Source: a virus
Virus record (IMG/VR): IMGVR_UViG_3300020185_000104
Location: 1 to 42,000 of that record
Reading direction: 5' to 3' (one strand)
Length of the DNA stretch: 42,000 nt
Part shown: in pieces, positions 1 through 7,711 of the stretch
Numbering within the stretch: position 1 is the first letter of the stretch
How the letters are laid out: the number at the start of each line of letters is the position of its first letter
Made by a program: the position numbers and the translations under genes
Notes under the pieces: model-generated
The model's input: only the letters and a program-made list of their open reading frames with translations
The model's database searches: none
What the model was told of the DNA's origin: nothing

Positions 1-119
1 CTACCATCCCCATCCTCAGATATAGTGACGTTGAGGGCATCCGTCATGGCACCCTCTTTCAGCAAACGCTCGTCCTCATCACTGACGAGGAAGCGTGGTA
101 TCATTTTATCAATCGCCAT
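1..119 (-). CDS. Virion stabilisation-like protein, N-terminal part (cut by window edge)
   Basis: The first 39 codons of a minus-strand gene are present; the rest lies beyond base 1. The peptide begins MAIDKMIPRFLVSDEDER and continues with GAMTDALNVTISEDGDG. I recall this 'GAMTDALNV' opening from the proteins called stabilisation protein in crAss-like phages, which are large and virion-associated; this is memory, not a search. The ATG at 119 shares its A with the TAA stop of the upstream gene (TAATG), which suggests translational coupling. Its position next to the neck-type genes agrees with a tail or neck role. Confidence 0.6.
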   Translation of the reverse strand, partial: MAIDKMIPRFLVSDEDERLLKEGAMTDALNVTISEDGDG

Positions 120-946
120 TAGAACTTAGGTGACTGTTTGTAATTCTTTCTAATCGTCTTCAGAGCCTCCTCTTTCGTGAAGGACTTGATACGCCCATTA
201 GCCTTTCTACGCTCGTTGTAGTACTCCTGACGAGCCCTAGCCTTCTCGTTGGCTGGCACAGAGGCCTTACGTTCAACGATCTTGTAGTAAATGTATGCTC
301 TTAGTGCCTCCTCTAGATATATGTGAACTGAGGGGTTCTGAGAGCGTCCCTCGTCAGCTACATACTCAATCACCACCTCCGACACATTGGAGATAGGGCT
401 AATCTCAATTCTGTTCTGGTCTAGATTTACTCTAAACTCACCTCTGTATCTACCCCCTCCAGCTCCGTAGATAGCGTTCTGGTTACCGTAGTAGTAGTCT
501 CTGAATACTGTTGAGTTAAAGCTAGTAGAGGTGTCACCACCAGTCGTAGCTGTCTTAGCGTCTATTCTGTCGTACACTCCGTCTCCATCACTATCATATG
601 CATCAGCGGAAGTACTTGCCTTCACTCCAGACCCGTTGTCATAGACTTGAGAGTAGTTTAGGTTCTTGTTCTCTCCAAGTACATAGACCAGGTTGTCTGA
701 ACCAACCACACCTACCTTGCTCCAATCCACGAAGTCATCTGGAAGCTCTACAGTATTGTTTGCGCTATTGATAGCTAATACTAAAGAGCGAATCTTTTTA
801 GACATATCAAAGCCCATCTCACGAATGCCTCGCAAAGCATGAGTCCTGATCTGCGTGTCAGAAGCACTGCCCGCGTAATCATCATCCGCTAGGGTTATAA
901 CAAAATCATTTATGATTTGCTTTAAGGGTACTGTATTCCTAGCCAT
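119..946 (-). CDS. Putative neck/ring or head-tail connector protein
   Basis: 275 aa. The N-terminal 60 residues are helical in character and contain IRTHALRGIREMGFDMSKKIRS, split here as a long amphipathic stretch; the middle (about 60-185) is rich in Gly, Asp, Ser and Tyr and looks like beta structure or loops; the C-terminal 45 residues are strongly basic (KASVPANEKARARQEYYNE). No enzymatic motif is seen. It lies between another putative neck gene and the stabilisation-like gene, downstream of the capsid genes, where tailed phages of this type keep their ring and tail-completion proteins. Start and stop both overlap neighbours by one base (TAATG). The function is inferred from position and general character only. 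Confidence 0.6.
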   Translation of the reverse strand: MARNTVPLKQIINDFVITLADDDYAGSASDTQIRTHALRGIREMGFDMSKKIRSLVLAINSANNTVELPDDFVDWSKVGVVGSDNLVYVLGENKNLNYSQVYDNGSGVKASTSADAYDSDGDGVYDRIDAKTATTGGDTSTSFNSTVFRDYYYGNQNAIYGAGGGRYRGEFRVNLDQNRIEISPISNVSEVVIEYVADEGRSQNPSVHIYLEEALRAYIYYKIVERKASVPANEKARARQEYYNERRKANGRIKSFTKEEALKTIRKNYKQSPKF

Positions 947-1668
947 TAGTATGTTTCTGCTTGTTTCCTAGTCTGCATCTCCTGACTAGTGTAGTTAACG
1001 ATATCCGTATCCCTAAGGTTAAGACCAATCATCTTTCCAATCTCATAAACTAAATCAGAAGTGTAGTGCTCTGGAAGCTCAAAGTCTCTAGATGTTCCCG
1101 TAAGAGAATAAGTAGGGAGGTTGGGTTCCCTAACCCCAGATATAGTGCTCTCTGGGTACTTATAGTATCTGATCTCAATCTTGTTTACCGTAGTGGGGAA
1201 CACATGAAGGAATTCAGAAACCAAGGCTACAGGGAACTCAGCTGTAGGTGCGCTTAGGTTGCTTACCAGGATGCGCTCAATCTTCTCCTCGTCATAGCAA
1301 AGCTCAATAGGCTTCTTAGTTGATTGATCAAGCATAATGCTTCCAGCCGTAGTAACACCTATAATCCTGGCTAAATCGTCAGGTTTTGCAAACTTACCGC
1401 TAGCCTTGGGTTGCGTGATCTTCTTAGAGAAATAAGCCAAGTCTTCTTCGATTCGCTTGATGCGTGACTTATCCCTCATAGGGTTACCCCCTGATCGAGA
1501 CAGCCTTTTGGCATCCTTGAGTTCATCAAAGAGTCCGTTGAATATATTGAGTTGGGCAATGTTGGCAAACCGATTGAACTCGGTTGGCGAGATAAATCCC
1601 TGCTGGTCCTTGTTCGCAAGATCCTTTAGGGTGTTGTACACTACCGATATGTCAGCTCCGTATGCCAT
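946..1668 (-). CDS. Putative neck/ring structural protein
   Basis: 240 aa from the ATG at 1668 (MAYGADISVVYNTLKDLANK). The frame stays open to 1722, but that extension crosses a terminator hairpin and a promoter-like motif, so the internal ATG is chosen. The N-terminal third is helical (FNRFANIAQLNIFNGLFDEL), followed by a charged segment and a beta-rich second half ending with SQEMQTRKQAETY. I do not recognise a named domain. Size, position and the one-base overlap with the next gene suggest a virion neck or ring component made together with its neighbour. TATATTTG ends only 4 nt before the ATG, so the message may be leaderless. Confidence 0.6.
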   Translation of the reverse strand: MAYGADISVVYNTLKDLANKDQQGFISPTEFNRFANIAQLNIFNGLFDELKDAKRLSRSGGNPMRDKSRIKRIEEDLAYFSKKITQPKASGKFAKPDDLARIIGVTTAGSIMLDQSTKKPIELCYDEEKIERILVSNLSAPTAEFPVALVSEFLHVFPTTVNKIEIRYYKYPESTISGVREPNLPTYSLTGTSRDFELPEHYTSDLVYEIGKMIGLNLRDTDIVNYTSQEMQTRKQAETY

Positions 1669-1672
1669 GACA

Positions 1673-1680
1673 CAAATATA
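1673..1680 (-). promoter_or_regulatory. TATATTTG motif, candidate late promoter -7 element
   Basis: On the minus strand TATATTTG fits the Bacteroidota -7 consensus TANNTTTG. It is followed by TGTC and then ATG at 1668. No TTTG is present 20 nt upstream. The same octamer with a 4-nt gap before ATG occurs at 29929 and 30370, and the related TATCTTTG at 7684. Confidence 0.5.
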
Positions 1681-1713
1681 CAAAAAAGAAAAGGCCCCCT
1701 TTTGGGAGCCCTT
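1681..1713 (-). terminator. Rho-independent terminator
   Basis: Read on the minus strand, AAGGGCTCCC pairs with GGGGGCCTT around an AAAA loop (one bulged G), followed by a U-rich run TTCTTTTTT. It lies directly after the stop of the gene at 1735-2559 and just before the promoter-like TATATTTG of the next gene, so it separates the two transcription units. Confidence 0.75.
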
Positions 1714-1734
1714 CCTGTCCATATATAACTACGT

Positions 1735-2559
1735 TTAGTCCAGTTGTCGCTCGATCTCGGCTACGACGGGGGCAGCAGCCTCGGTCATGCAATAACGAAC
1801 AAAAACGTCAACAGGATCCTGTCCAGCAGGCACGGATACAATATGCTTGTTAGTGTCAAACCACTTAACTCCATCGTTGTCTGCTTTAATGATTTGGTAA
1901 GAAATTGCTTGTCTAATCTTAGACTTCATAGCCACGACTGGGTTATCGAATGACTCGATGAATACCTTCGGTGACTTCTTAGCCTTGAGGAGTAGGTCGT
2001 GCTTCACCTCAGATGTAGGGCGGTCAATGTCCATCCCATACGCCAGGGCTACAGCTAGCAGCTCATCAAGCTCTTTAGTTCGGAGCATAGTAATAGCATC
2101 GTTTACGAGGAACTCGTTGTCGATATCTACCTCCACCTTCTTTAGGTTGTCTACTAGCTCGAATAGGCTGCCTCCGTTCTCTTTGTTTTCAGGATGGATC
2201 TCAAGGAAGTTCTTGAGGTTAGGCTGTCGTTCGTTTACGAATAGTCTACCCATACGGAAGATGACTGGGGTCTTTACAGACCGATCAGCTTGTTCATCTT
2301 TCCAGATAGAGTTTTCATTCTCGCAATAGCGAATCTCTCGCACCATGCCTGTCTCTTCGTCGTACACGGTGATGCCGCTCTGCATAAGCATCATTACAGC
2401 ACCGCTCCCGTTGGCTTTGTACTCCTGGGTGGCGGATACCTTCTCTTGACGTCGAATAGCCTTCTTCTTAGGCTGTTGTTTTACTGGAGCTTCTGCTACA
2501 GCGGCTGCGGGTGCAGCTTTTTTTGGTCGCCCTGGTGGGCGCTTAGTTGTTTGATTCAT
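1735..2559 (-). CDS. Virion-region protein with N-terminal AT-hook-like segment
   Basis: 274 aa. Residues 6-15 (KRPPGRPKKA) carry the Gly-Arg-Pro core of an AT-hook, followed by an Ala/Pro/Lys-rich linker to about residue 45. The remainder is a charged, probably globular domain (residues 50-274) without a motif I recognise. AT-hooks bind the minor groove of AT-rich DNA, so a packaged or genome-associated DNA-binding role is possible, but this is inference from one short motif. The gene follows the two small virion protein genes and ends 20 nt before a strong terminator, so it closes the capsid transcription unit. Confidence 0.6.
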   Translation of the reverse strand: MNQTTKRPPGRPKKAAPAAAVAEAPVKQQPKKKAIRRQEKVSATQEYKANGSGAVMMLMQSGITVYDEETGMVREIRYCENENSIWKDEQADRSVKTPVIFRMGRLFVNERQPNLKNFLEIHPENKENGGSLFELVDNLKKVEVDIDNEFLVNDAITMLRTKELDELLAVALAYGMDIDRPTSEVKHDLLLKAKKSPKVFIESFDNPVVAMKSKIRQAISYQIIKADNDGVKWFDTNKHIVSVPAGQDPVDVFVRYCMTEAAAPVVAEIERQLD

Positions 2560-2590
2560 AATAAAATTAAATTAAAGTTCTAAATAAGTC

Positions 2591-3256
2591 TTAAGCTTGA
2601 CCTTTAATCAACCCCAAAGAAACCAAGTCGGCTCTCAACCTATTTGTAAGGGTTGTCAAAGATCTTACAGCGTCTGCCACAGCTTCTAAGTCAGTTGCGT
2701 CAGTAACAGAGGCGGCGCTATCTGCGGGAAAATCTGAAATAGCGGTTAAATCAACGGCTGCTTGTGCTGCATCAGCTGGCTGCTCGATCGCTGTCTCTCC
2801 AAAAAATCCAATGCTTCGGCTTGCTGAATCAACCTCAAATAGGTCGGTGTCTATCGTTAGACTTCCAGACATGTCAAGGTCAATAGCTGAAAGATCCCCC
2901 ACAGAGGCGTCTTTTGCGATTACCTCCCATCCAGCGTCGTCTTGACTATCTCTGTCGTCAAAGAAAAGAAGAGTAGCAGACTCTGATGTCGCGTCAAACG
3001 CAATCACTGTAGAATCATTATAAGCTATGGTGACTGTTACTCCTGCCGTTACCGCCCCGCTCTGATCTAAAACCAAGATAGTGCCTGGCATGATTTTACC
3101 CTGAGCTGCAACAGCATCAATGTTAACCGTTGCGTTGGATGTAAAAGCTGGAAGAATAATCCTGCTTGTTACGCCGTTCCAGTTCAGGTCATCACCTTCG
3201 GTCAAGATTTCCTGAGTCGGTGCTTCTAAGTAAAATGGTATAATATGCTTTCTCAT
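2591..3256 (-). CDS. Putative small virion protein, paralogue of 3321-3644
   Basis: 221 aa. The first 100 residues (MRKHIIPFYLEAPTQEI, then LNWNGVTSRIILPAF) match the protein encoded at 3321-3644 in layout: R/QKH, I/V, F/IP, then WNG(V/L)TSRI, then a beta-rich stretch with PGTI(L/V) and a D-x-G/D pattern. The C-terminal 90 residues are extra: an Ala/Asp-rich segment and a helical end (LTTLTNRLRADLVSLGLIKGQA). Beta-rich small proteins encoded beside the major capsid gene often decorate the capsid; that role is inferred. The start is ATG at 3256. Confidence 0.6.
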   Translation of the reverse strand: MRKHIIPFYLEAPTQEILTEGDDLNWNGVTSRIILPAFTSNATVNIDAVAAQGKIMPGTILVLDQSGAVTAGVTVTIAYNDSTVIAFDATSESATLLFFDDRDSQDDAGWEVIAKDASVGDLSAIDLDMSGSLTIDTDLFEVDSASRSIGFFGETAIEQPADAAQAAVDLTAISDFPADSAASVTDATDLEAVADAVRSLTTLTNRLRADLVSLGLIKGQA

Positions 3257-3271
3257 AGTTTTTTTGTAAAG

Positions 3272-3301
3272 ATAGTAAAAGAGTAGGGAGCCATTCTCCC
3301 C
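3272..3301 (-). terminator. Weak terminator or attenuator hairpin
   Basis: On the minus strand GGGAG pairs with CTCCC around a 5-nt loop, followed by TACTCTTTTAC. It lies in the 64-base gap between the genes at 3321-3644 and 2591-3256. The U-run is interrupted, so partial read-through is likely. Confidence 0.4.
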
Positions 3302-3320
3302 GCTCAGTTACCTATTGTGT

Positions 3321-3644
3321 TTATGTTAGGGTGGCAGTTCCAAATGGAATCCAACCAATTGCGTCGCTTACGTACATCACAGTAAATATAGTTTTGTCTG
3401 CAAGTGACTCTACATCAGTATCGGCGTCGCCAAAAGGATCTGGAGAAAGAGTGAGATTCAAAGGTCCGCCAGTGTCGTTTTTAAGCGAAACAATGGTTCC
3501 AGGATCTACAACCACATCAGAAGGGACCGAAAGAGTGAAAGCTCCATTCATATCAATTCTGCTCGTGAGTCCATTCCATGAGCCCGCAGCGGCAACCGCT
3601 TGAATGTCCCCGTCAAGGAACAAAGGGAATACGTGTTTTTGCAT
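3321..3644 (-). CDS. Putative small virion (decoration-like) protein
   Basis: 107 aa, beginning MQKHVFPLFLDGDIQAV and containing SWNGLTSRIDMNGAF, which aligns with the start of the protein at 2591-3256. The whole protein looks beta-rich with no membrane segment and no Cys. It is encoded directly after the major capsid gene in transcription order, separated from it by a strong GC-rich hairpin. A capsid decoration role is likely from context, but not proven by any motif. Confidence 0.6.
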   Translation of the reverse strand: MQKHVFPLFLDGDIQAVAAAGSWNGLTSRIDMNGAFTLSVPSDVVVDPGTIVSLKNDTGGPLNLTLSPDPFGDADTDVESLADKTIFTVMYVSDAIGWIPFGTATLT

Positions 3645-3666
3645 GATAAATATCTTATGAAGATCG

Positions 3667-3692
3667 GGAGGGGAAACCGAAGCCTCCCCTCC
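3667..3692 (-). terminator. Strong GC-rich intergenic hairpin after the capsid gene
   Basis: GGAGGGGA (minus strand) pairs perfectly with TCCCCTCC around a 10-nt loop containing CTTCGG. There is no U-tract after it, so it is more likely a 3' end stabiliser or processing barrier for the abundant capsid mRNA than a complete terminator. Confidence 0.5.
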
Positions 3693-3707
3693 GTTACTTC
3701 AGATTAA

Positions 3708-5123
3708 TTACTTCAATACAACGTGCTGGTTAGCAGCGCGAGTAACGAGGTTACACTCAGAACGGTAGTTGAAGATAGCAGTATCCTTACCGTTTGCAGC
3801 GTTGGTGTGTCCGAGAACACCACCACCAGTTACCCAGTGCTCCATCTCACGAGAGTAGCTTCCAGCAGCCTTGTAGTTCATCTGCAAAGCTGGTGCCTTA
3901 ACACCAGACTTAGCGTCAGCAACTTGAGACAAAGGAATCATCGCACCCTTGTGGATGTTGTTCAAACCACCCAATGTAGGGTCATTCAACAGCTTCCAGT
4001 CGTGCTTGTGGAAAGTGTACCCACCACGAGTAAATGACTTAAAGCCAAGCTTTACAGCCATGTCAGCGTCGTTGTTAAACGCACCGAACTGACCAGCCAA
4101 ACCAGCAGTCACCTGTGTAGCGATACCGTTAGCAAGCATGTCGTCGAGATCCAAAGATGTTGCTCTGTTTACGTACATAGCGTACTCAGCAGGAGCTCCT
4201 TCTTTATCAAGCTCAAGAATGATTGTGTCGATGTCACTCATAGATGCGAATGAACCTTGAGCGCCACCAGAAACAGCAGCAGTAATTCCTCGCTCTTCAA
4301 CAGCAGCGAAGTAACCTTCAGAACCTACACTTCCTTGAGCGTTAGCTACAGTAGCGTCGTTTGCTCCTTCGGTGTCCAAGTTGATCAAAGCAGGAGATCC
4401 TTCTGGACCAACCTGAGAGTACAACAACATCATTTCACGCTGATTCATAAATCGCTTACGAGCATCCATCTCGTTCTTCAAGTACCACATGTACTGTCCG
4501 TTCACGTTCAACCATCCGATGTTAGTGGCCTGAGATCCAGCAACTTCGTACATCTCCTTAGTGATGATGTATGGATTGCTTCTCTTCTTTAAACCAGTCT
4601 GATAAAACTCAGAAGGCTGGTCTGTTCCTTGACCGTAAACGTTTCCAATGATTGCAGCCTTATCTGTTACCGCACCAGGTACCAAAGCACTTCCGTCCAT
4701 TGTCATACACTCAAAACCAGTAGTGCTTACTTTACCTGTAAGTACAATTCTCTGACCAGTTTTAAGAAGTAAAACGTCATTCACTCTAGCTTGAGAGTTC
4801 GTGCAGACGATTTCTCCGTGACTTGTACCCGCAACCGCAGCAGTCACGTTAGTGTAGTCTACAGTCTTGTGAAGTCTACCTTCTTCGTACCAGTCAACTC
4901 TATCTGCCGTTCCAGCATTCTTTTTAGCCCCAGTCAACTCCAAAAATCCAGTAATCCCTTGATCACCATAAGTAGATACGTACAAGTCCTGTACATCTGG
5001 CTTGTTTGGTTCAATAAGATCAGCCAGAGTTGTGTAAGTGTCTGGCGACACTTTTAATCCGCCAGTGTTGCCTACGCTGGCATCATTGGGGTTCAGGTCT
5101 GTACCTGTAGTAGTAATAGCCAT
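3708..5123 (-). CDS. Major capsid protein
   Basis: 471 aa, starting MAITTTGTDLNPNDASVGNT. No diagnostic short motif is visible, but length, lack of Cys-rich or membrane segments, a central segment typical of capsid subunits (LDLDDMLANGIATQVTAGLA, RKRFMNQREMMLLYSQVGPE) and location between a scaffold-like acidic gene upstream and decoration-like genes downstream all fit the major capsid protein. HK97 fold is the family expectation for tailed phages and is not read from the sequence. The gene is bounded by a 19-bp gap upstream and the strong hairpin at 3667-3692 downstream. Confidence 0.75.
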   Translation of the reverse strand: MAITTTGTDLNPNDASVGNTGGLKVSPDTYTTLADLIEPNKPDVQDLYVSTYGDQGITGFLELTGAKKNAGTADRVDWYEEGRLHKTVDYTNVTAAVAGTSHGEIVCTNSQARVNDVLLLKTGQRIVLTGKVSTTGFECMTMDGSALVPGAVTDKAAIIGNVYGQGTDQPSEFYQTGLKKRSNPYIITKEMYEVAGSQATNIGWLNVNGQYMWYLKNEMDARKRFMNQREMMLLYSQVGPEGSPALINLDTEGANDATVANAQGSVGSEGYFAAVEERGITAAVSGGAQGSFASMSDIDTIILELDKEGAPAEYAMYVNRATSLDLDDMLANGIATQVTAGLAGQFGAFNNDADMAVKLGFKSFTRGGYTFHKHDWKLLNDPTLGGLNNIHKGAMIPLSQVADAKSGVKAPALQMNYKAAGSYSREMEHWVTGGGVLGHTNAANGKDTAIFNYRSECNLVTRAANQHVVLK

Positions 5124-5142
5124 AATATTTGTTTTTTAAAAA

Positions 5143-6234
5143 TTAGATAAATCCGAACCCTCCCTTATTCACCCCCAGCGCTTCTTTTAGTTGCTGAGTC
5201 AGTGGGTCAGGTCCATTAGGTGCTTGTCCTTGATTTGGAGACGTAGGAGATACGTTCGCTGCTTTATTCACAATGCCGCGCTGACCGTCGGACATACCCT
5301 GTCTGTAAACAGACTGGACAATGCTCTCTACGTTGTCAATCACAGCTCTGTGCATATTCAGAGTGTCGTAATCCCAGCTCCCGTCCTCTCGCACATAAGG
5401 ATCGAAAAACTCGTCAAGGCGAGTGTTTTTCTCAGCCAGCTGATTCTTGTAGTTCTCATCCATACCGAAAGTAAACGTCTTGTCATTTCCAAGATTGAAT
5501 TCAATCCCTTCCATAGCATCCAGCTCACTACGCATGTTTGAAACCCATTTATCATCAATCATAGAAGTAGACTCTGCTTCTGCTTGGCGTTCTGGGGCTT
5601 GATACTGCAATCGCATTTCATCAATTCCCTTACGCGCATTAGATGCGTCTATCTTCATTTGCAGTTGCGAAAGCTTCACCTCGTCTTCTGAGTTAAGATC
5701 TGGATCGAGCTTATACTTGCTAGAGACCAACATACCGATTTCTTCTTGCGATAGGTTTGGGTAATCAGATGCCATCTGGACCTGAATAGCAGTCATGTCA
5801 TCCATTTCGGATGGGTTCATTGACTGATAGATAAACCAATCTTGTGGATCGCGGCCAGTCTTTTCGACAAAATCCGCAATCACAGAAATACGCTCGTCAA
5901 TCTCTCTTTGCTCCTGCTGCTGCGCCTGTAGGTCGTCGATAGAGGTTACGTTCCTCCCAAGCCTTTCGCTAAGGAATTCGAACACAGCCGTCTCGACTTC
6001 TTCTGGTGCATATTCTTGCTGAACCTCTGGTTGCGCCTCCGTTGGTTCAGAAAAAGTTTCTTGTTGTTGCTCAACCTCTGGAGCAGCTTCCTGTGTAGGC
6101 TGTTCTTGCGGTTGATTCATTTGGGCTACCTCTTCATCGCTTACGAAGCTAAATGATGATGTAGACTCTTCTGGTGTAGAAACGGGAGCCTCTTGCTCCA
6201 TCCCTTCTACGGGTTGTGTGTTTTCGTTTTCCAT
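5143..6234 (-). CDS. Acidic scaffold-like protein
   Basis: 363 aa. Residues 1-85 are low-complexity Glu/Gln/Pro/Thr (QEQPTQEAAPEVEQQQE and similar), residues 90-290 are strongly charged and helical, and the C-terminus is Pro/Gly/Asn-rich ending NKGGFGFI. This arrangement (acidic disordered N-terminus, long helices, short C-terminal hook) and the position immediately upstream of the major capsid gene in transcription order are typical of phage capsid scaffolding proteins. No protease motif is seen here or next to it. A frame-shifted internal frame at 5358-5558 is a shadow. Confidence 0.65.
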   Translation of the reverse strand: MENENTQPVEGMEQEAPVSTPEESTSSFSFVSDEEVAQMNQPQEQPTQEAAPEVEQQQETFSEPTEAQPEVQQEYAPEEVETAVFEFLSERLGRNVTSIDDLQAQQQEQREIDERISVIADFVEKTGRDPQDWFIYQSMNPSEMDDMTAIQVQMASDYPNLSQEEIGMLVSSKYKLDPDLNSEDEVKLSQLQMKIDASNARKGIDEMRLQYQAPERQAEAESTSMIDDKWVSNMRSELDAMEGIEFNLGNDKTFTFGMDENYKNQLAEKNTRLDEFFDPYVREDGSWDYDTLNMHRAVIDNVESIVQSVYRQGMSDGQRGIVNKAANVSPTSPNQGQAPNGPDPLTQQLKEALGVNKGGFGFI

Positions 6235-6255
6235 TAAATTAAGTTTGTTTTATTA

Positions 6256-6537
6256 TCAAGAGAAGTAAACAACAGCCTCTCCAGCGCTCGCCGTTAGTGC
6301 TGTCCATCTTCCGAACAAGGTTACGCCAGTAGGCAAGACTACGCTAGCGCCAAGCTCAGGGTATTCACCACCCTCTGAAGTCATTGTGCTAAAAGCTGTG
6401 GTATCGCTTAGTGACTGAATAGCAACAATAACCTTTCCAGAAGGAATGGCAACGGCTGTATCTACAGTTGTAGCTGCTCCGCCTGACTGACCAAATGAAA
6501 CGAGATTTGCCTCCCCCTGTCTTATAAGTTTTGACAT
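6256..6537 (-). CDS. Small beta-rich virion-region protein
   Basis: 93 aa, MSKLIRQGEANLVSFGQSGG at the start, ending ASAGEAVVYFS. It is rich in Ser, Thr, Gly and Val with almost no charge in the C-terminal half, like small capsid cement or tail-spike trimerisation pieces. It lies just upstream of the scaffold-like gene. TATATTTG at 6556-6563 precedes its ATG by 18 nt and may start the capsid transcript here. No specific family is recognised. Confidence 0.6.
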   Translation of the reverse strand: MSKLIRQGEANLVSFGQSGGAATTVDTAVAIPSGKVIVAIQSLSDTTAFSTMTSEGGEYPELGASVVLPTGVTLFGRWTALTASAGEAVVYFS

Positions 6538-6555
6538 AATTCTTTACTTTAAGTG

Positions 6556-6563
6556 CAAATATA
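6556..6563 (-). promoter_or_regulatory. TATATTTG motif, candidate late promoter
   Basis: The minus-strand octamer matches TANNTTTG and lies 18 nt before the ATG at 6537, at the boundary between the group of small basic genes and the capsid genes. No TTTG is found 20 nt upstream of it. Confidence 0.45.
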
Positions 6564-6581
6564 TAACTTATTTGATATCTG

Positions 6582-6821
6582 TTATTTAGAGCTCTTCTTC
6601 CAGCGGCTTACTCTACCCTTCTCCCTCTTCTCCTTCCTTCCCCTAGCTTTATCTGCTGGAGTTAACTCAGAGGCTGTTGCTGGTGTATCCTTAGAGATTC
6701 TCTTGGTTGGTCTGAATGAGCGATCACCTTTTGAGTAATCCTTATCTCCAGATAAAGTCCTCCAATCCTCTTTAAACCAGCGCTTTAGGTTAAGACCTGC
6801 TTTAGTTTTTCTTACCGCCAT
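6582..6821 (-). CDS. Small basic protein (DUF5872-like)
   Basis: 79 aa from the ATG at 6821: MAVRKTKAGLNLKRWFKEDW, then SKGDRSFRPTKRISKDTPAT and a Lys/Arg-rich C-terminus. The core KAGLNLKRWFKEDWR with SFRPTKR is one I remember from small proteins of phages and large algal viruses annotated DUF5872; the label is from memory. The open frame runs upstream to 6896, but that part overlaps the next gene and looks unlike protein, so the internal ATG is used. Its role is unknown; the charge and company of other basic proteins suggest nucleic-acid binding or virion packaging. Confidence 0.65.
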   Translation of the reverse strand: MAVRKTKAGLNLKRWFKEDWRTLSGDKDYSKGDRSFRPTKRISKDTPATASELTPADKARGRKEKREKGRVSRWKKSSK

Positions 6822-6993
6822 TGTTCCCCCAGTTTTTAACACCCACTTTTCTACACTTAGCCAAAGCACCAGACGCATAAGCAGAAGGCCATACACTGTA
6901 TCGTGACTTCACTTTGCTATAGCAGGCGTCTTTTACACTACCCCCTTTGTTATATTTCTTACAACCGCAGTTGCATTTTTTCTTCGCCTTCAT
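6802..6993 (-). CDS. Small Cys-containing basic protein with KYNKGG motif
   Basis: 63 aa. N-terminus MKAKKKCNCGCKKYNKGG contains a CxCxC cluster and the Lys-Tyr-x-x-Gly-Gly motif; the second half has ACYSKVKSRYSVWPSAYASG and CRKVGVKNWG. This second half is a pattern I recall from small phage and giant-virus proteins of unknown function, usually found beside the DUF5872-like protein, as here. The Cys residues may bind metal. It overlaps the next gene by 20 bases and the preceding one by 4. Confidence 0.65.
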   Translation of the reverse strand: MKAKKKCNCGCKKYNKGGSVKDACYSKVKSRYSVWPSAYASGALAKCRKVGVKNWGNNGGKKN

Positions 6994-7175
6994 GAATGGT
7001 TTACGATCTTAAACTTGGCCTCCTTTACGGCACCAGGGTGAGGCTTGTAGTCTCCTTTCATAAGGAAGTATCTACCCCCCTCCTCCATCCAGTGAAAACC
7101 AGAAGGAGCAGGAACAGCTTTTGTAGCCGAACTCACTTTAAGCTTACCGCCCTTGTTGTACTTGACAGCATTCAT
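6990..7175 (-). CDS. Small protein with N-terminal KYNKGG motif, unknown
   Basis: 61 aa: MNAVKYNKGGKLKVSSATKA, then PSGFHWMEEGGRYFLMKGDY and a His/Lys-rich end. It shares the YNKGG-(K/S) segment with the protein encoded next to it. It overlaps both neighbours by 4 bases (ATGA type). I do not recognise a family; the shared motif at the N-terminus suggests a common targeting or processing signal. Confidence 0.55.
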   Translation of the reverse strand: MNAVKYNKGGKLKVSSATKAVPAPSGFHWMEEGGRYFLMKGDYKPHPGAVKEAKFKIVNHS

Positions 7176-7381
7176 TGCATTTGGTTCTTTGCAAGCAAGA
7201 GCTTGATCTCCTGAATATCTTTCAGAAGCTGTTTTACATCCTCTCGGAATTCCCCATTATCTGCCTCTAGTGCGGCAACCCTTGCCGAAAGCTTACTATA
7301 GTCAGAGTGAAACTTCACCCATCCACCCACTAAAGACCCTGCAACAAGCAGGAATTCAAAATGAGAAATACCTTCTAACAT
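7172..7381 (-). CDS. Small membrane-anchored coiled-coil protein, holin-like candidate
   Basis: 69 aa. Residues 6-24 (SHFEFLLVAGSLVGGWVKF) form one likely membrane helix; residues 30-66 form a heptad-rich coiled coil (LSARVAALEADNGEFREDVKQ then LLKDIQEIKLLLA). One membrane helix plus coiled coil is common in small phage lysis proteins, but also in other envelope proteins. The endolysin gene is 21 kb away in the same transcription direction, so lysis genes are not clustered. A holin role is a guess. Confidence 0.55.
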   Translation of the reverse strand: MLEGISHFEFLLVAGSLVGGWVKFHSDYSKLSARVAALEADNGEFREDVKQLLKDIQEIKLLLAKNQMQ

Positions 7382-7394
7382 ATTAATATCTTAA

Positions 7395-7679
7395 TCAACA
7401 GTTCCACTTCCGTAACGCAAGAGCCTTTCTGGTTGGTTTACCATTAGGCTTCTTCATTGGTCCTTTTACGCCAGACATTCTAGCGCAGAAAGACTTTCTT
7501 CTACCCGCTGCTTTACTTCCTTTCTTAAGCTTTGACGGGGGAGTAGTTACAGCAGTCTTTAGGTTGCTACCTGTTTCTCTGTTGTACTTTCTCACACCTT
7601 CAGCAGTAAGTCCGCCAGAACGAGACTTATGCTTACCCATCTTGAGGCTTACGTTTTTCTTTTTCTTTACGCTAGGCAT
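7395..7679 (-). CDS. Small basic protein (DUF6321-like)
   Basis: 94 aa, about one third Lys plus Arg. It contains KSRSGGLTAEGVRKYNRETGS, then PPSKLKKGSKAAGRRKSFCARM and a C-terminal ALALRKWNC. I recall this GLTAxG...SFCARM...RKW(N/K)C layout from proteins annotated DUF6321 in phages and giant viruses. The function is unknown. TATCTTTG ends 4 nt before the ATG. It belongs to the cluster of small basic proteins here. Confidence 0.65.
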   Translation of the reverse strand: MPSVKKKKNVSLKMGKHKSRSGGLTAEGVRKYNRETGSNLKTAVTTPPSKLKKGSKAAGRRKSFCARMSGVKGPMKKPNGKPTRKALALRKWNC

Positions 7680-7683
7680 AAAA

Positions 7684-7691
7684 CAAAGATA
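7684..7691 (-). promoter_or_regulatory. TATCTTTG motif, candidate promoter -7 element
   Basis: The minus-strand TATCTTTG is followed by TTTT and ATG (7679). The octamer equals the -7 element of the early promoters at 32.3, 34.1 and 35.5 kb but lacks the -33 TTTG. The surrounding 40 bases are almost pure A and T. Confidence 0.4.
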
Positions 7692-7711
7692 ATAAAATAA
7701 TATTTTTTATA

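Noticed and set aside
1669-1722. N-terminal extension of the neck gene
   Set aside because: The extension would be translated from the terminator hairpin and promoter-like motif; the internal ATG is better.
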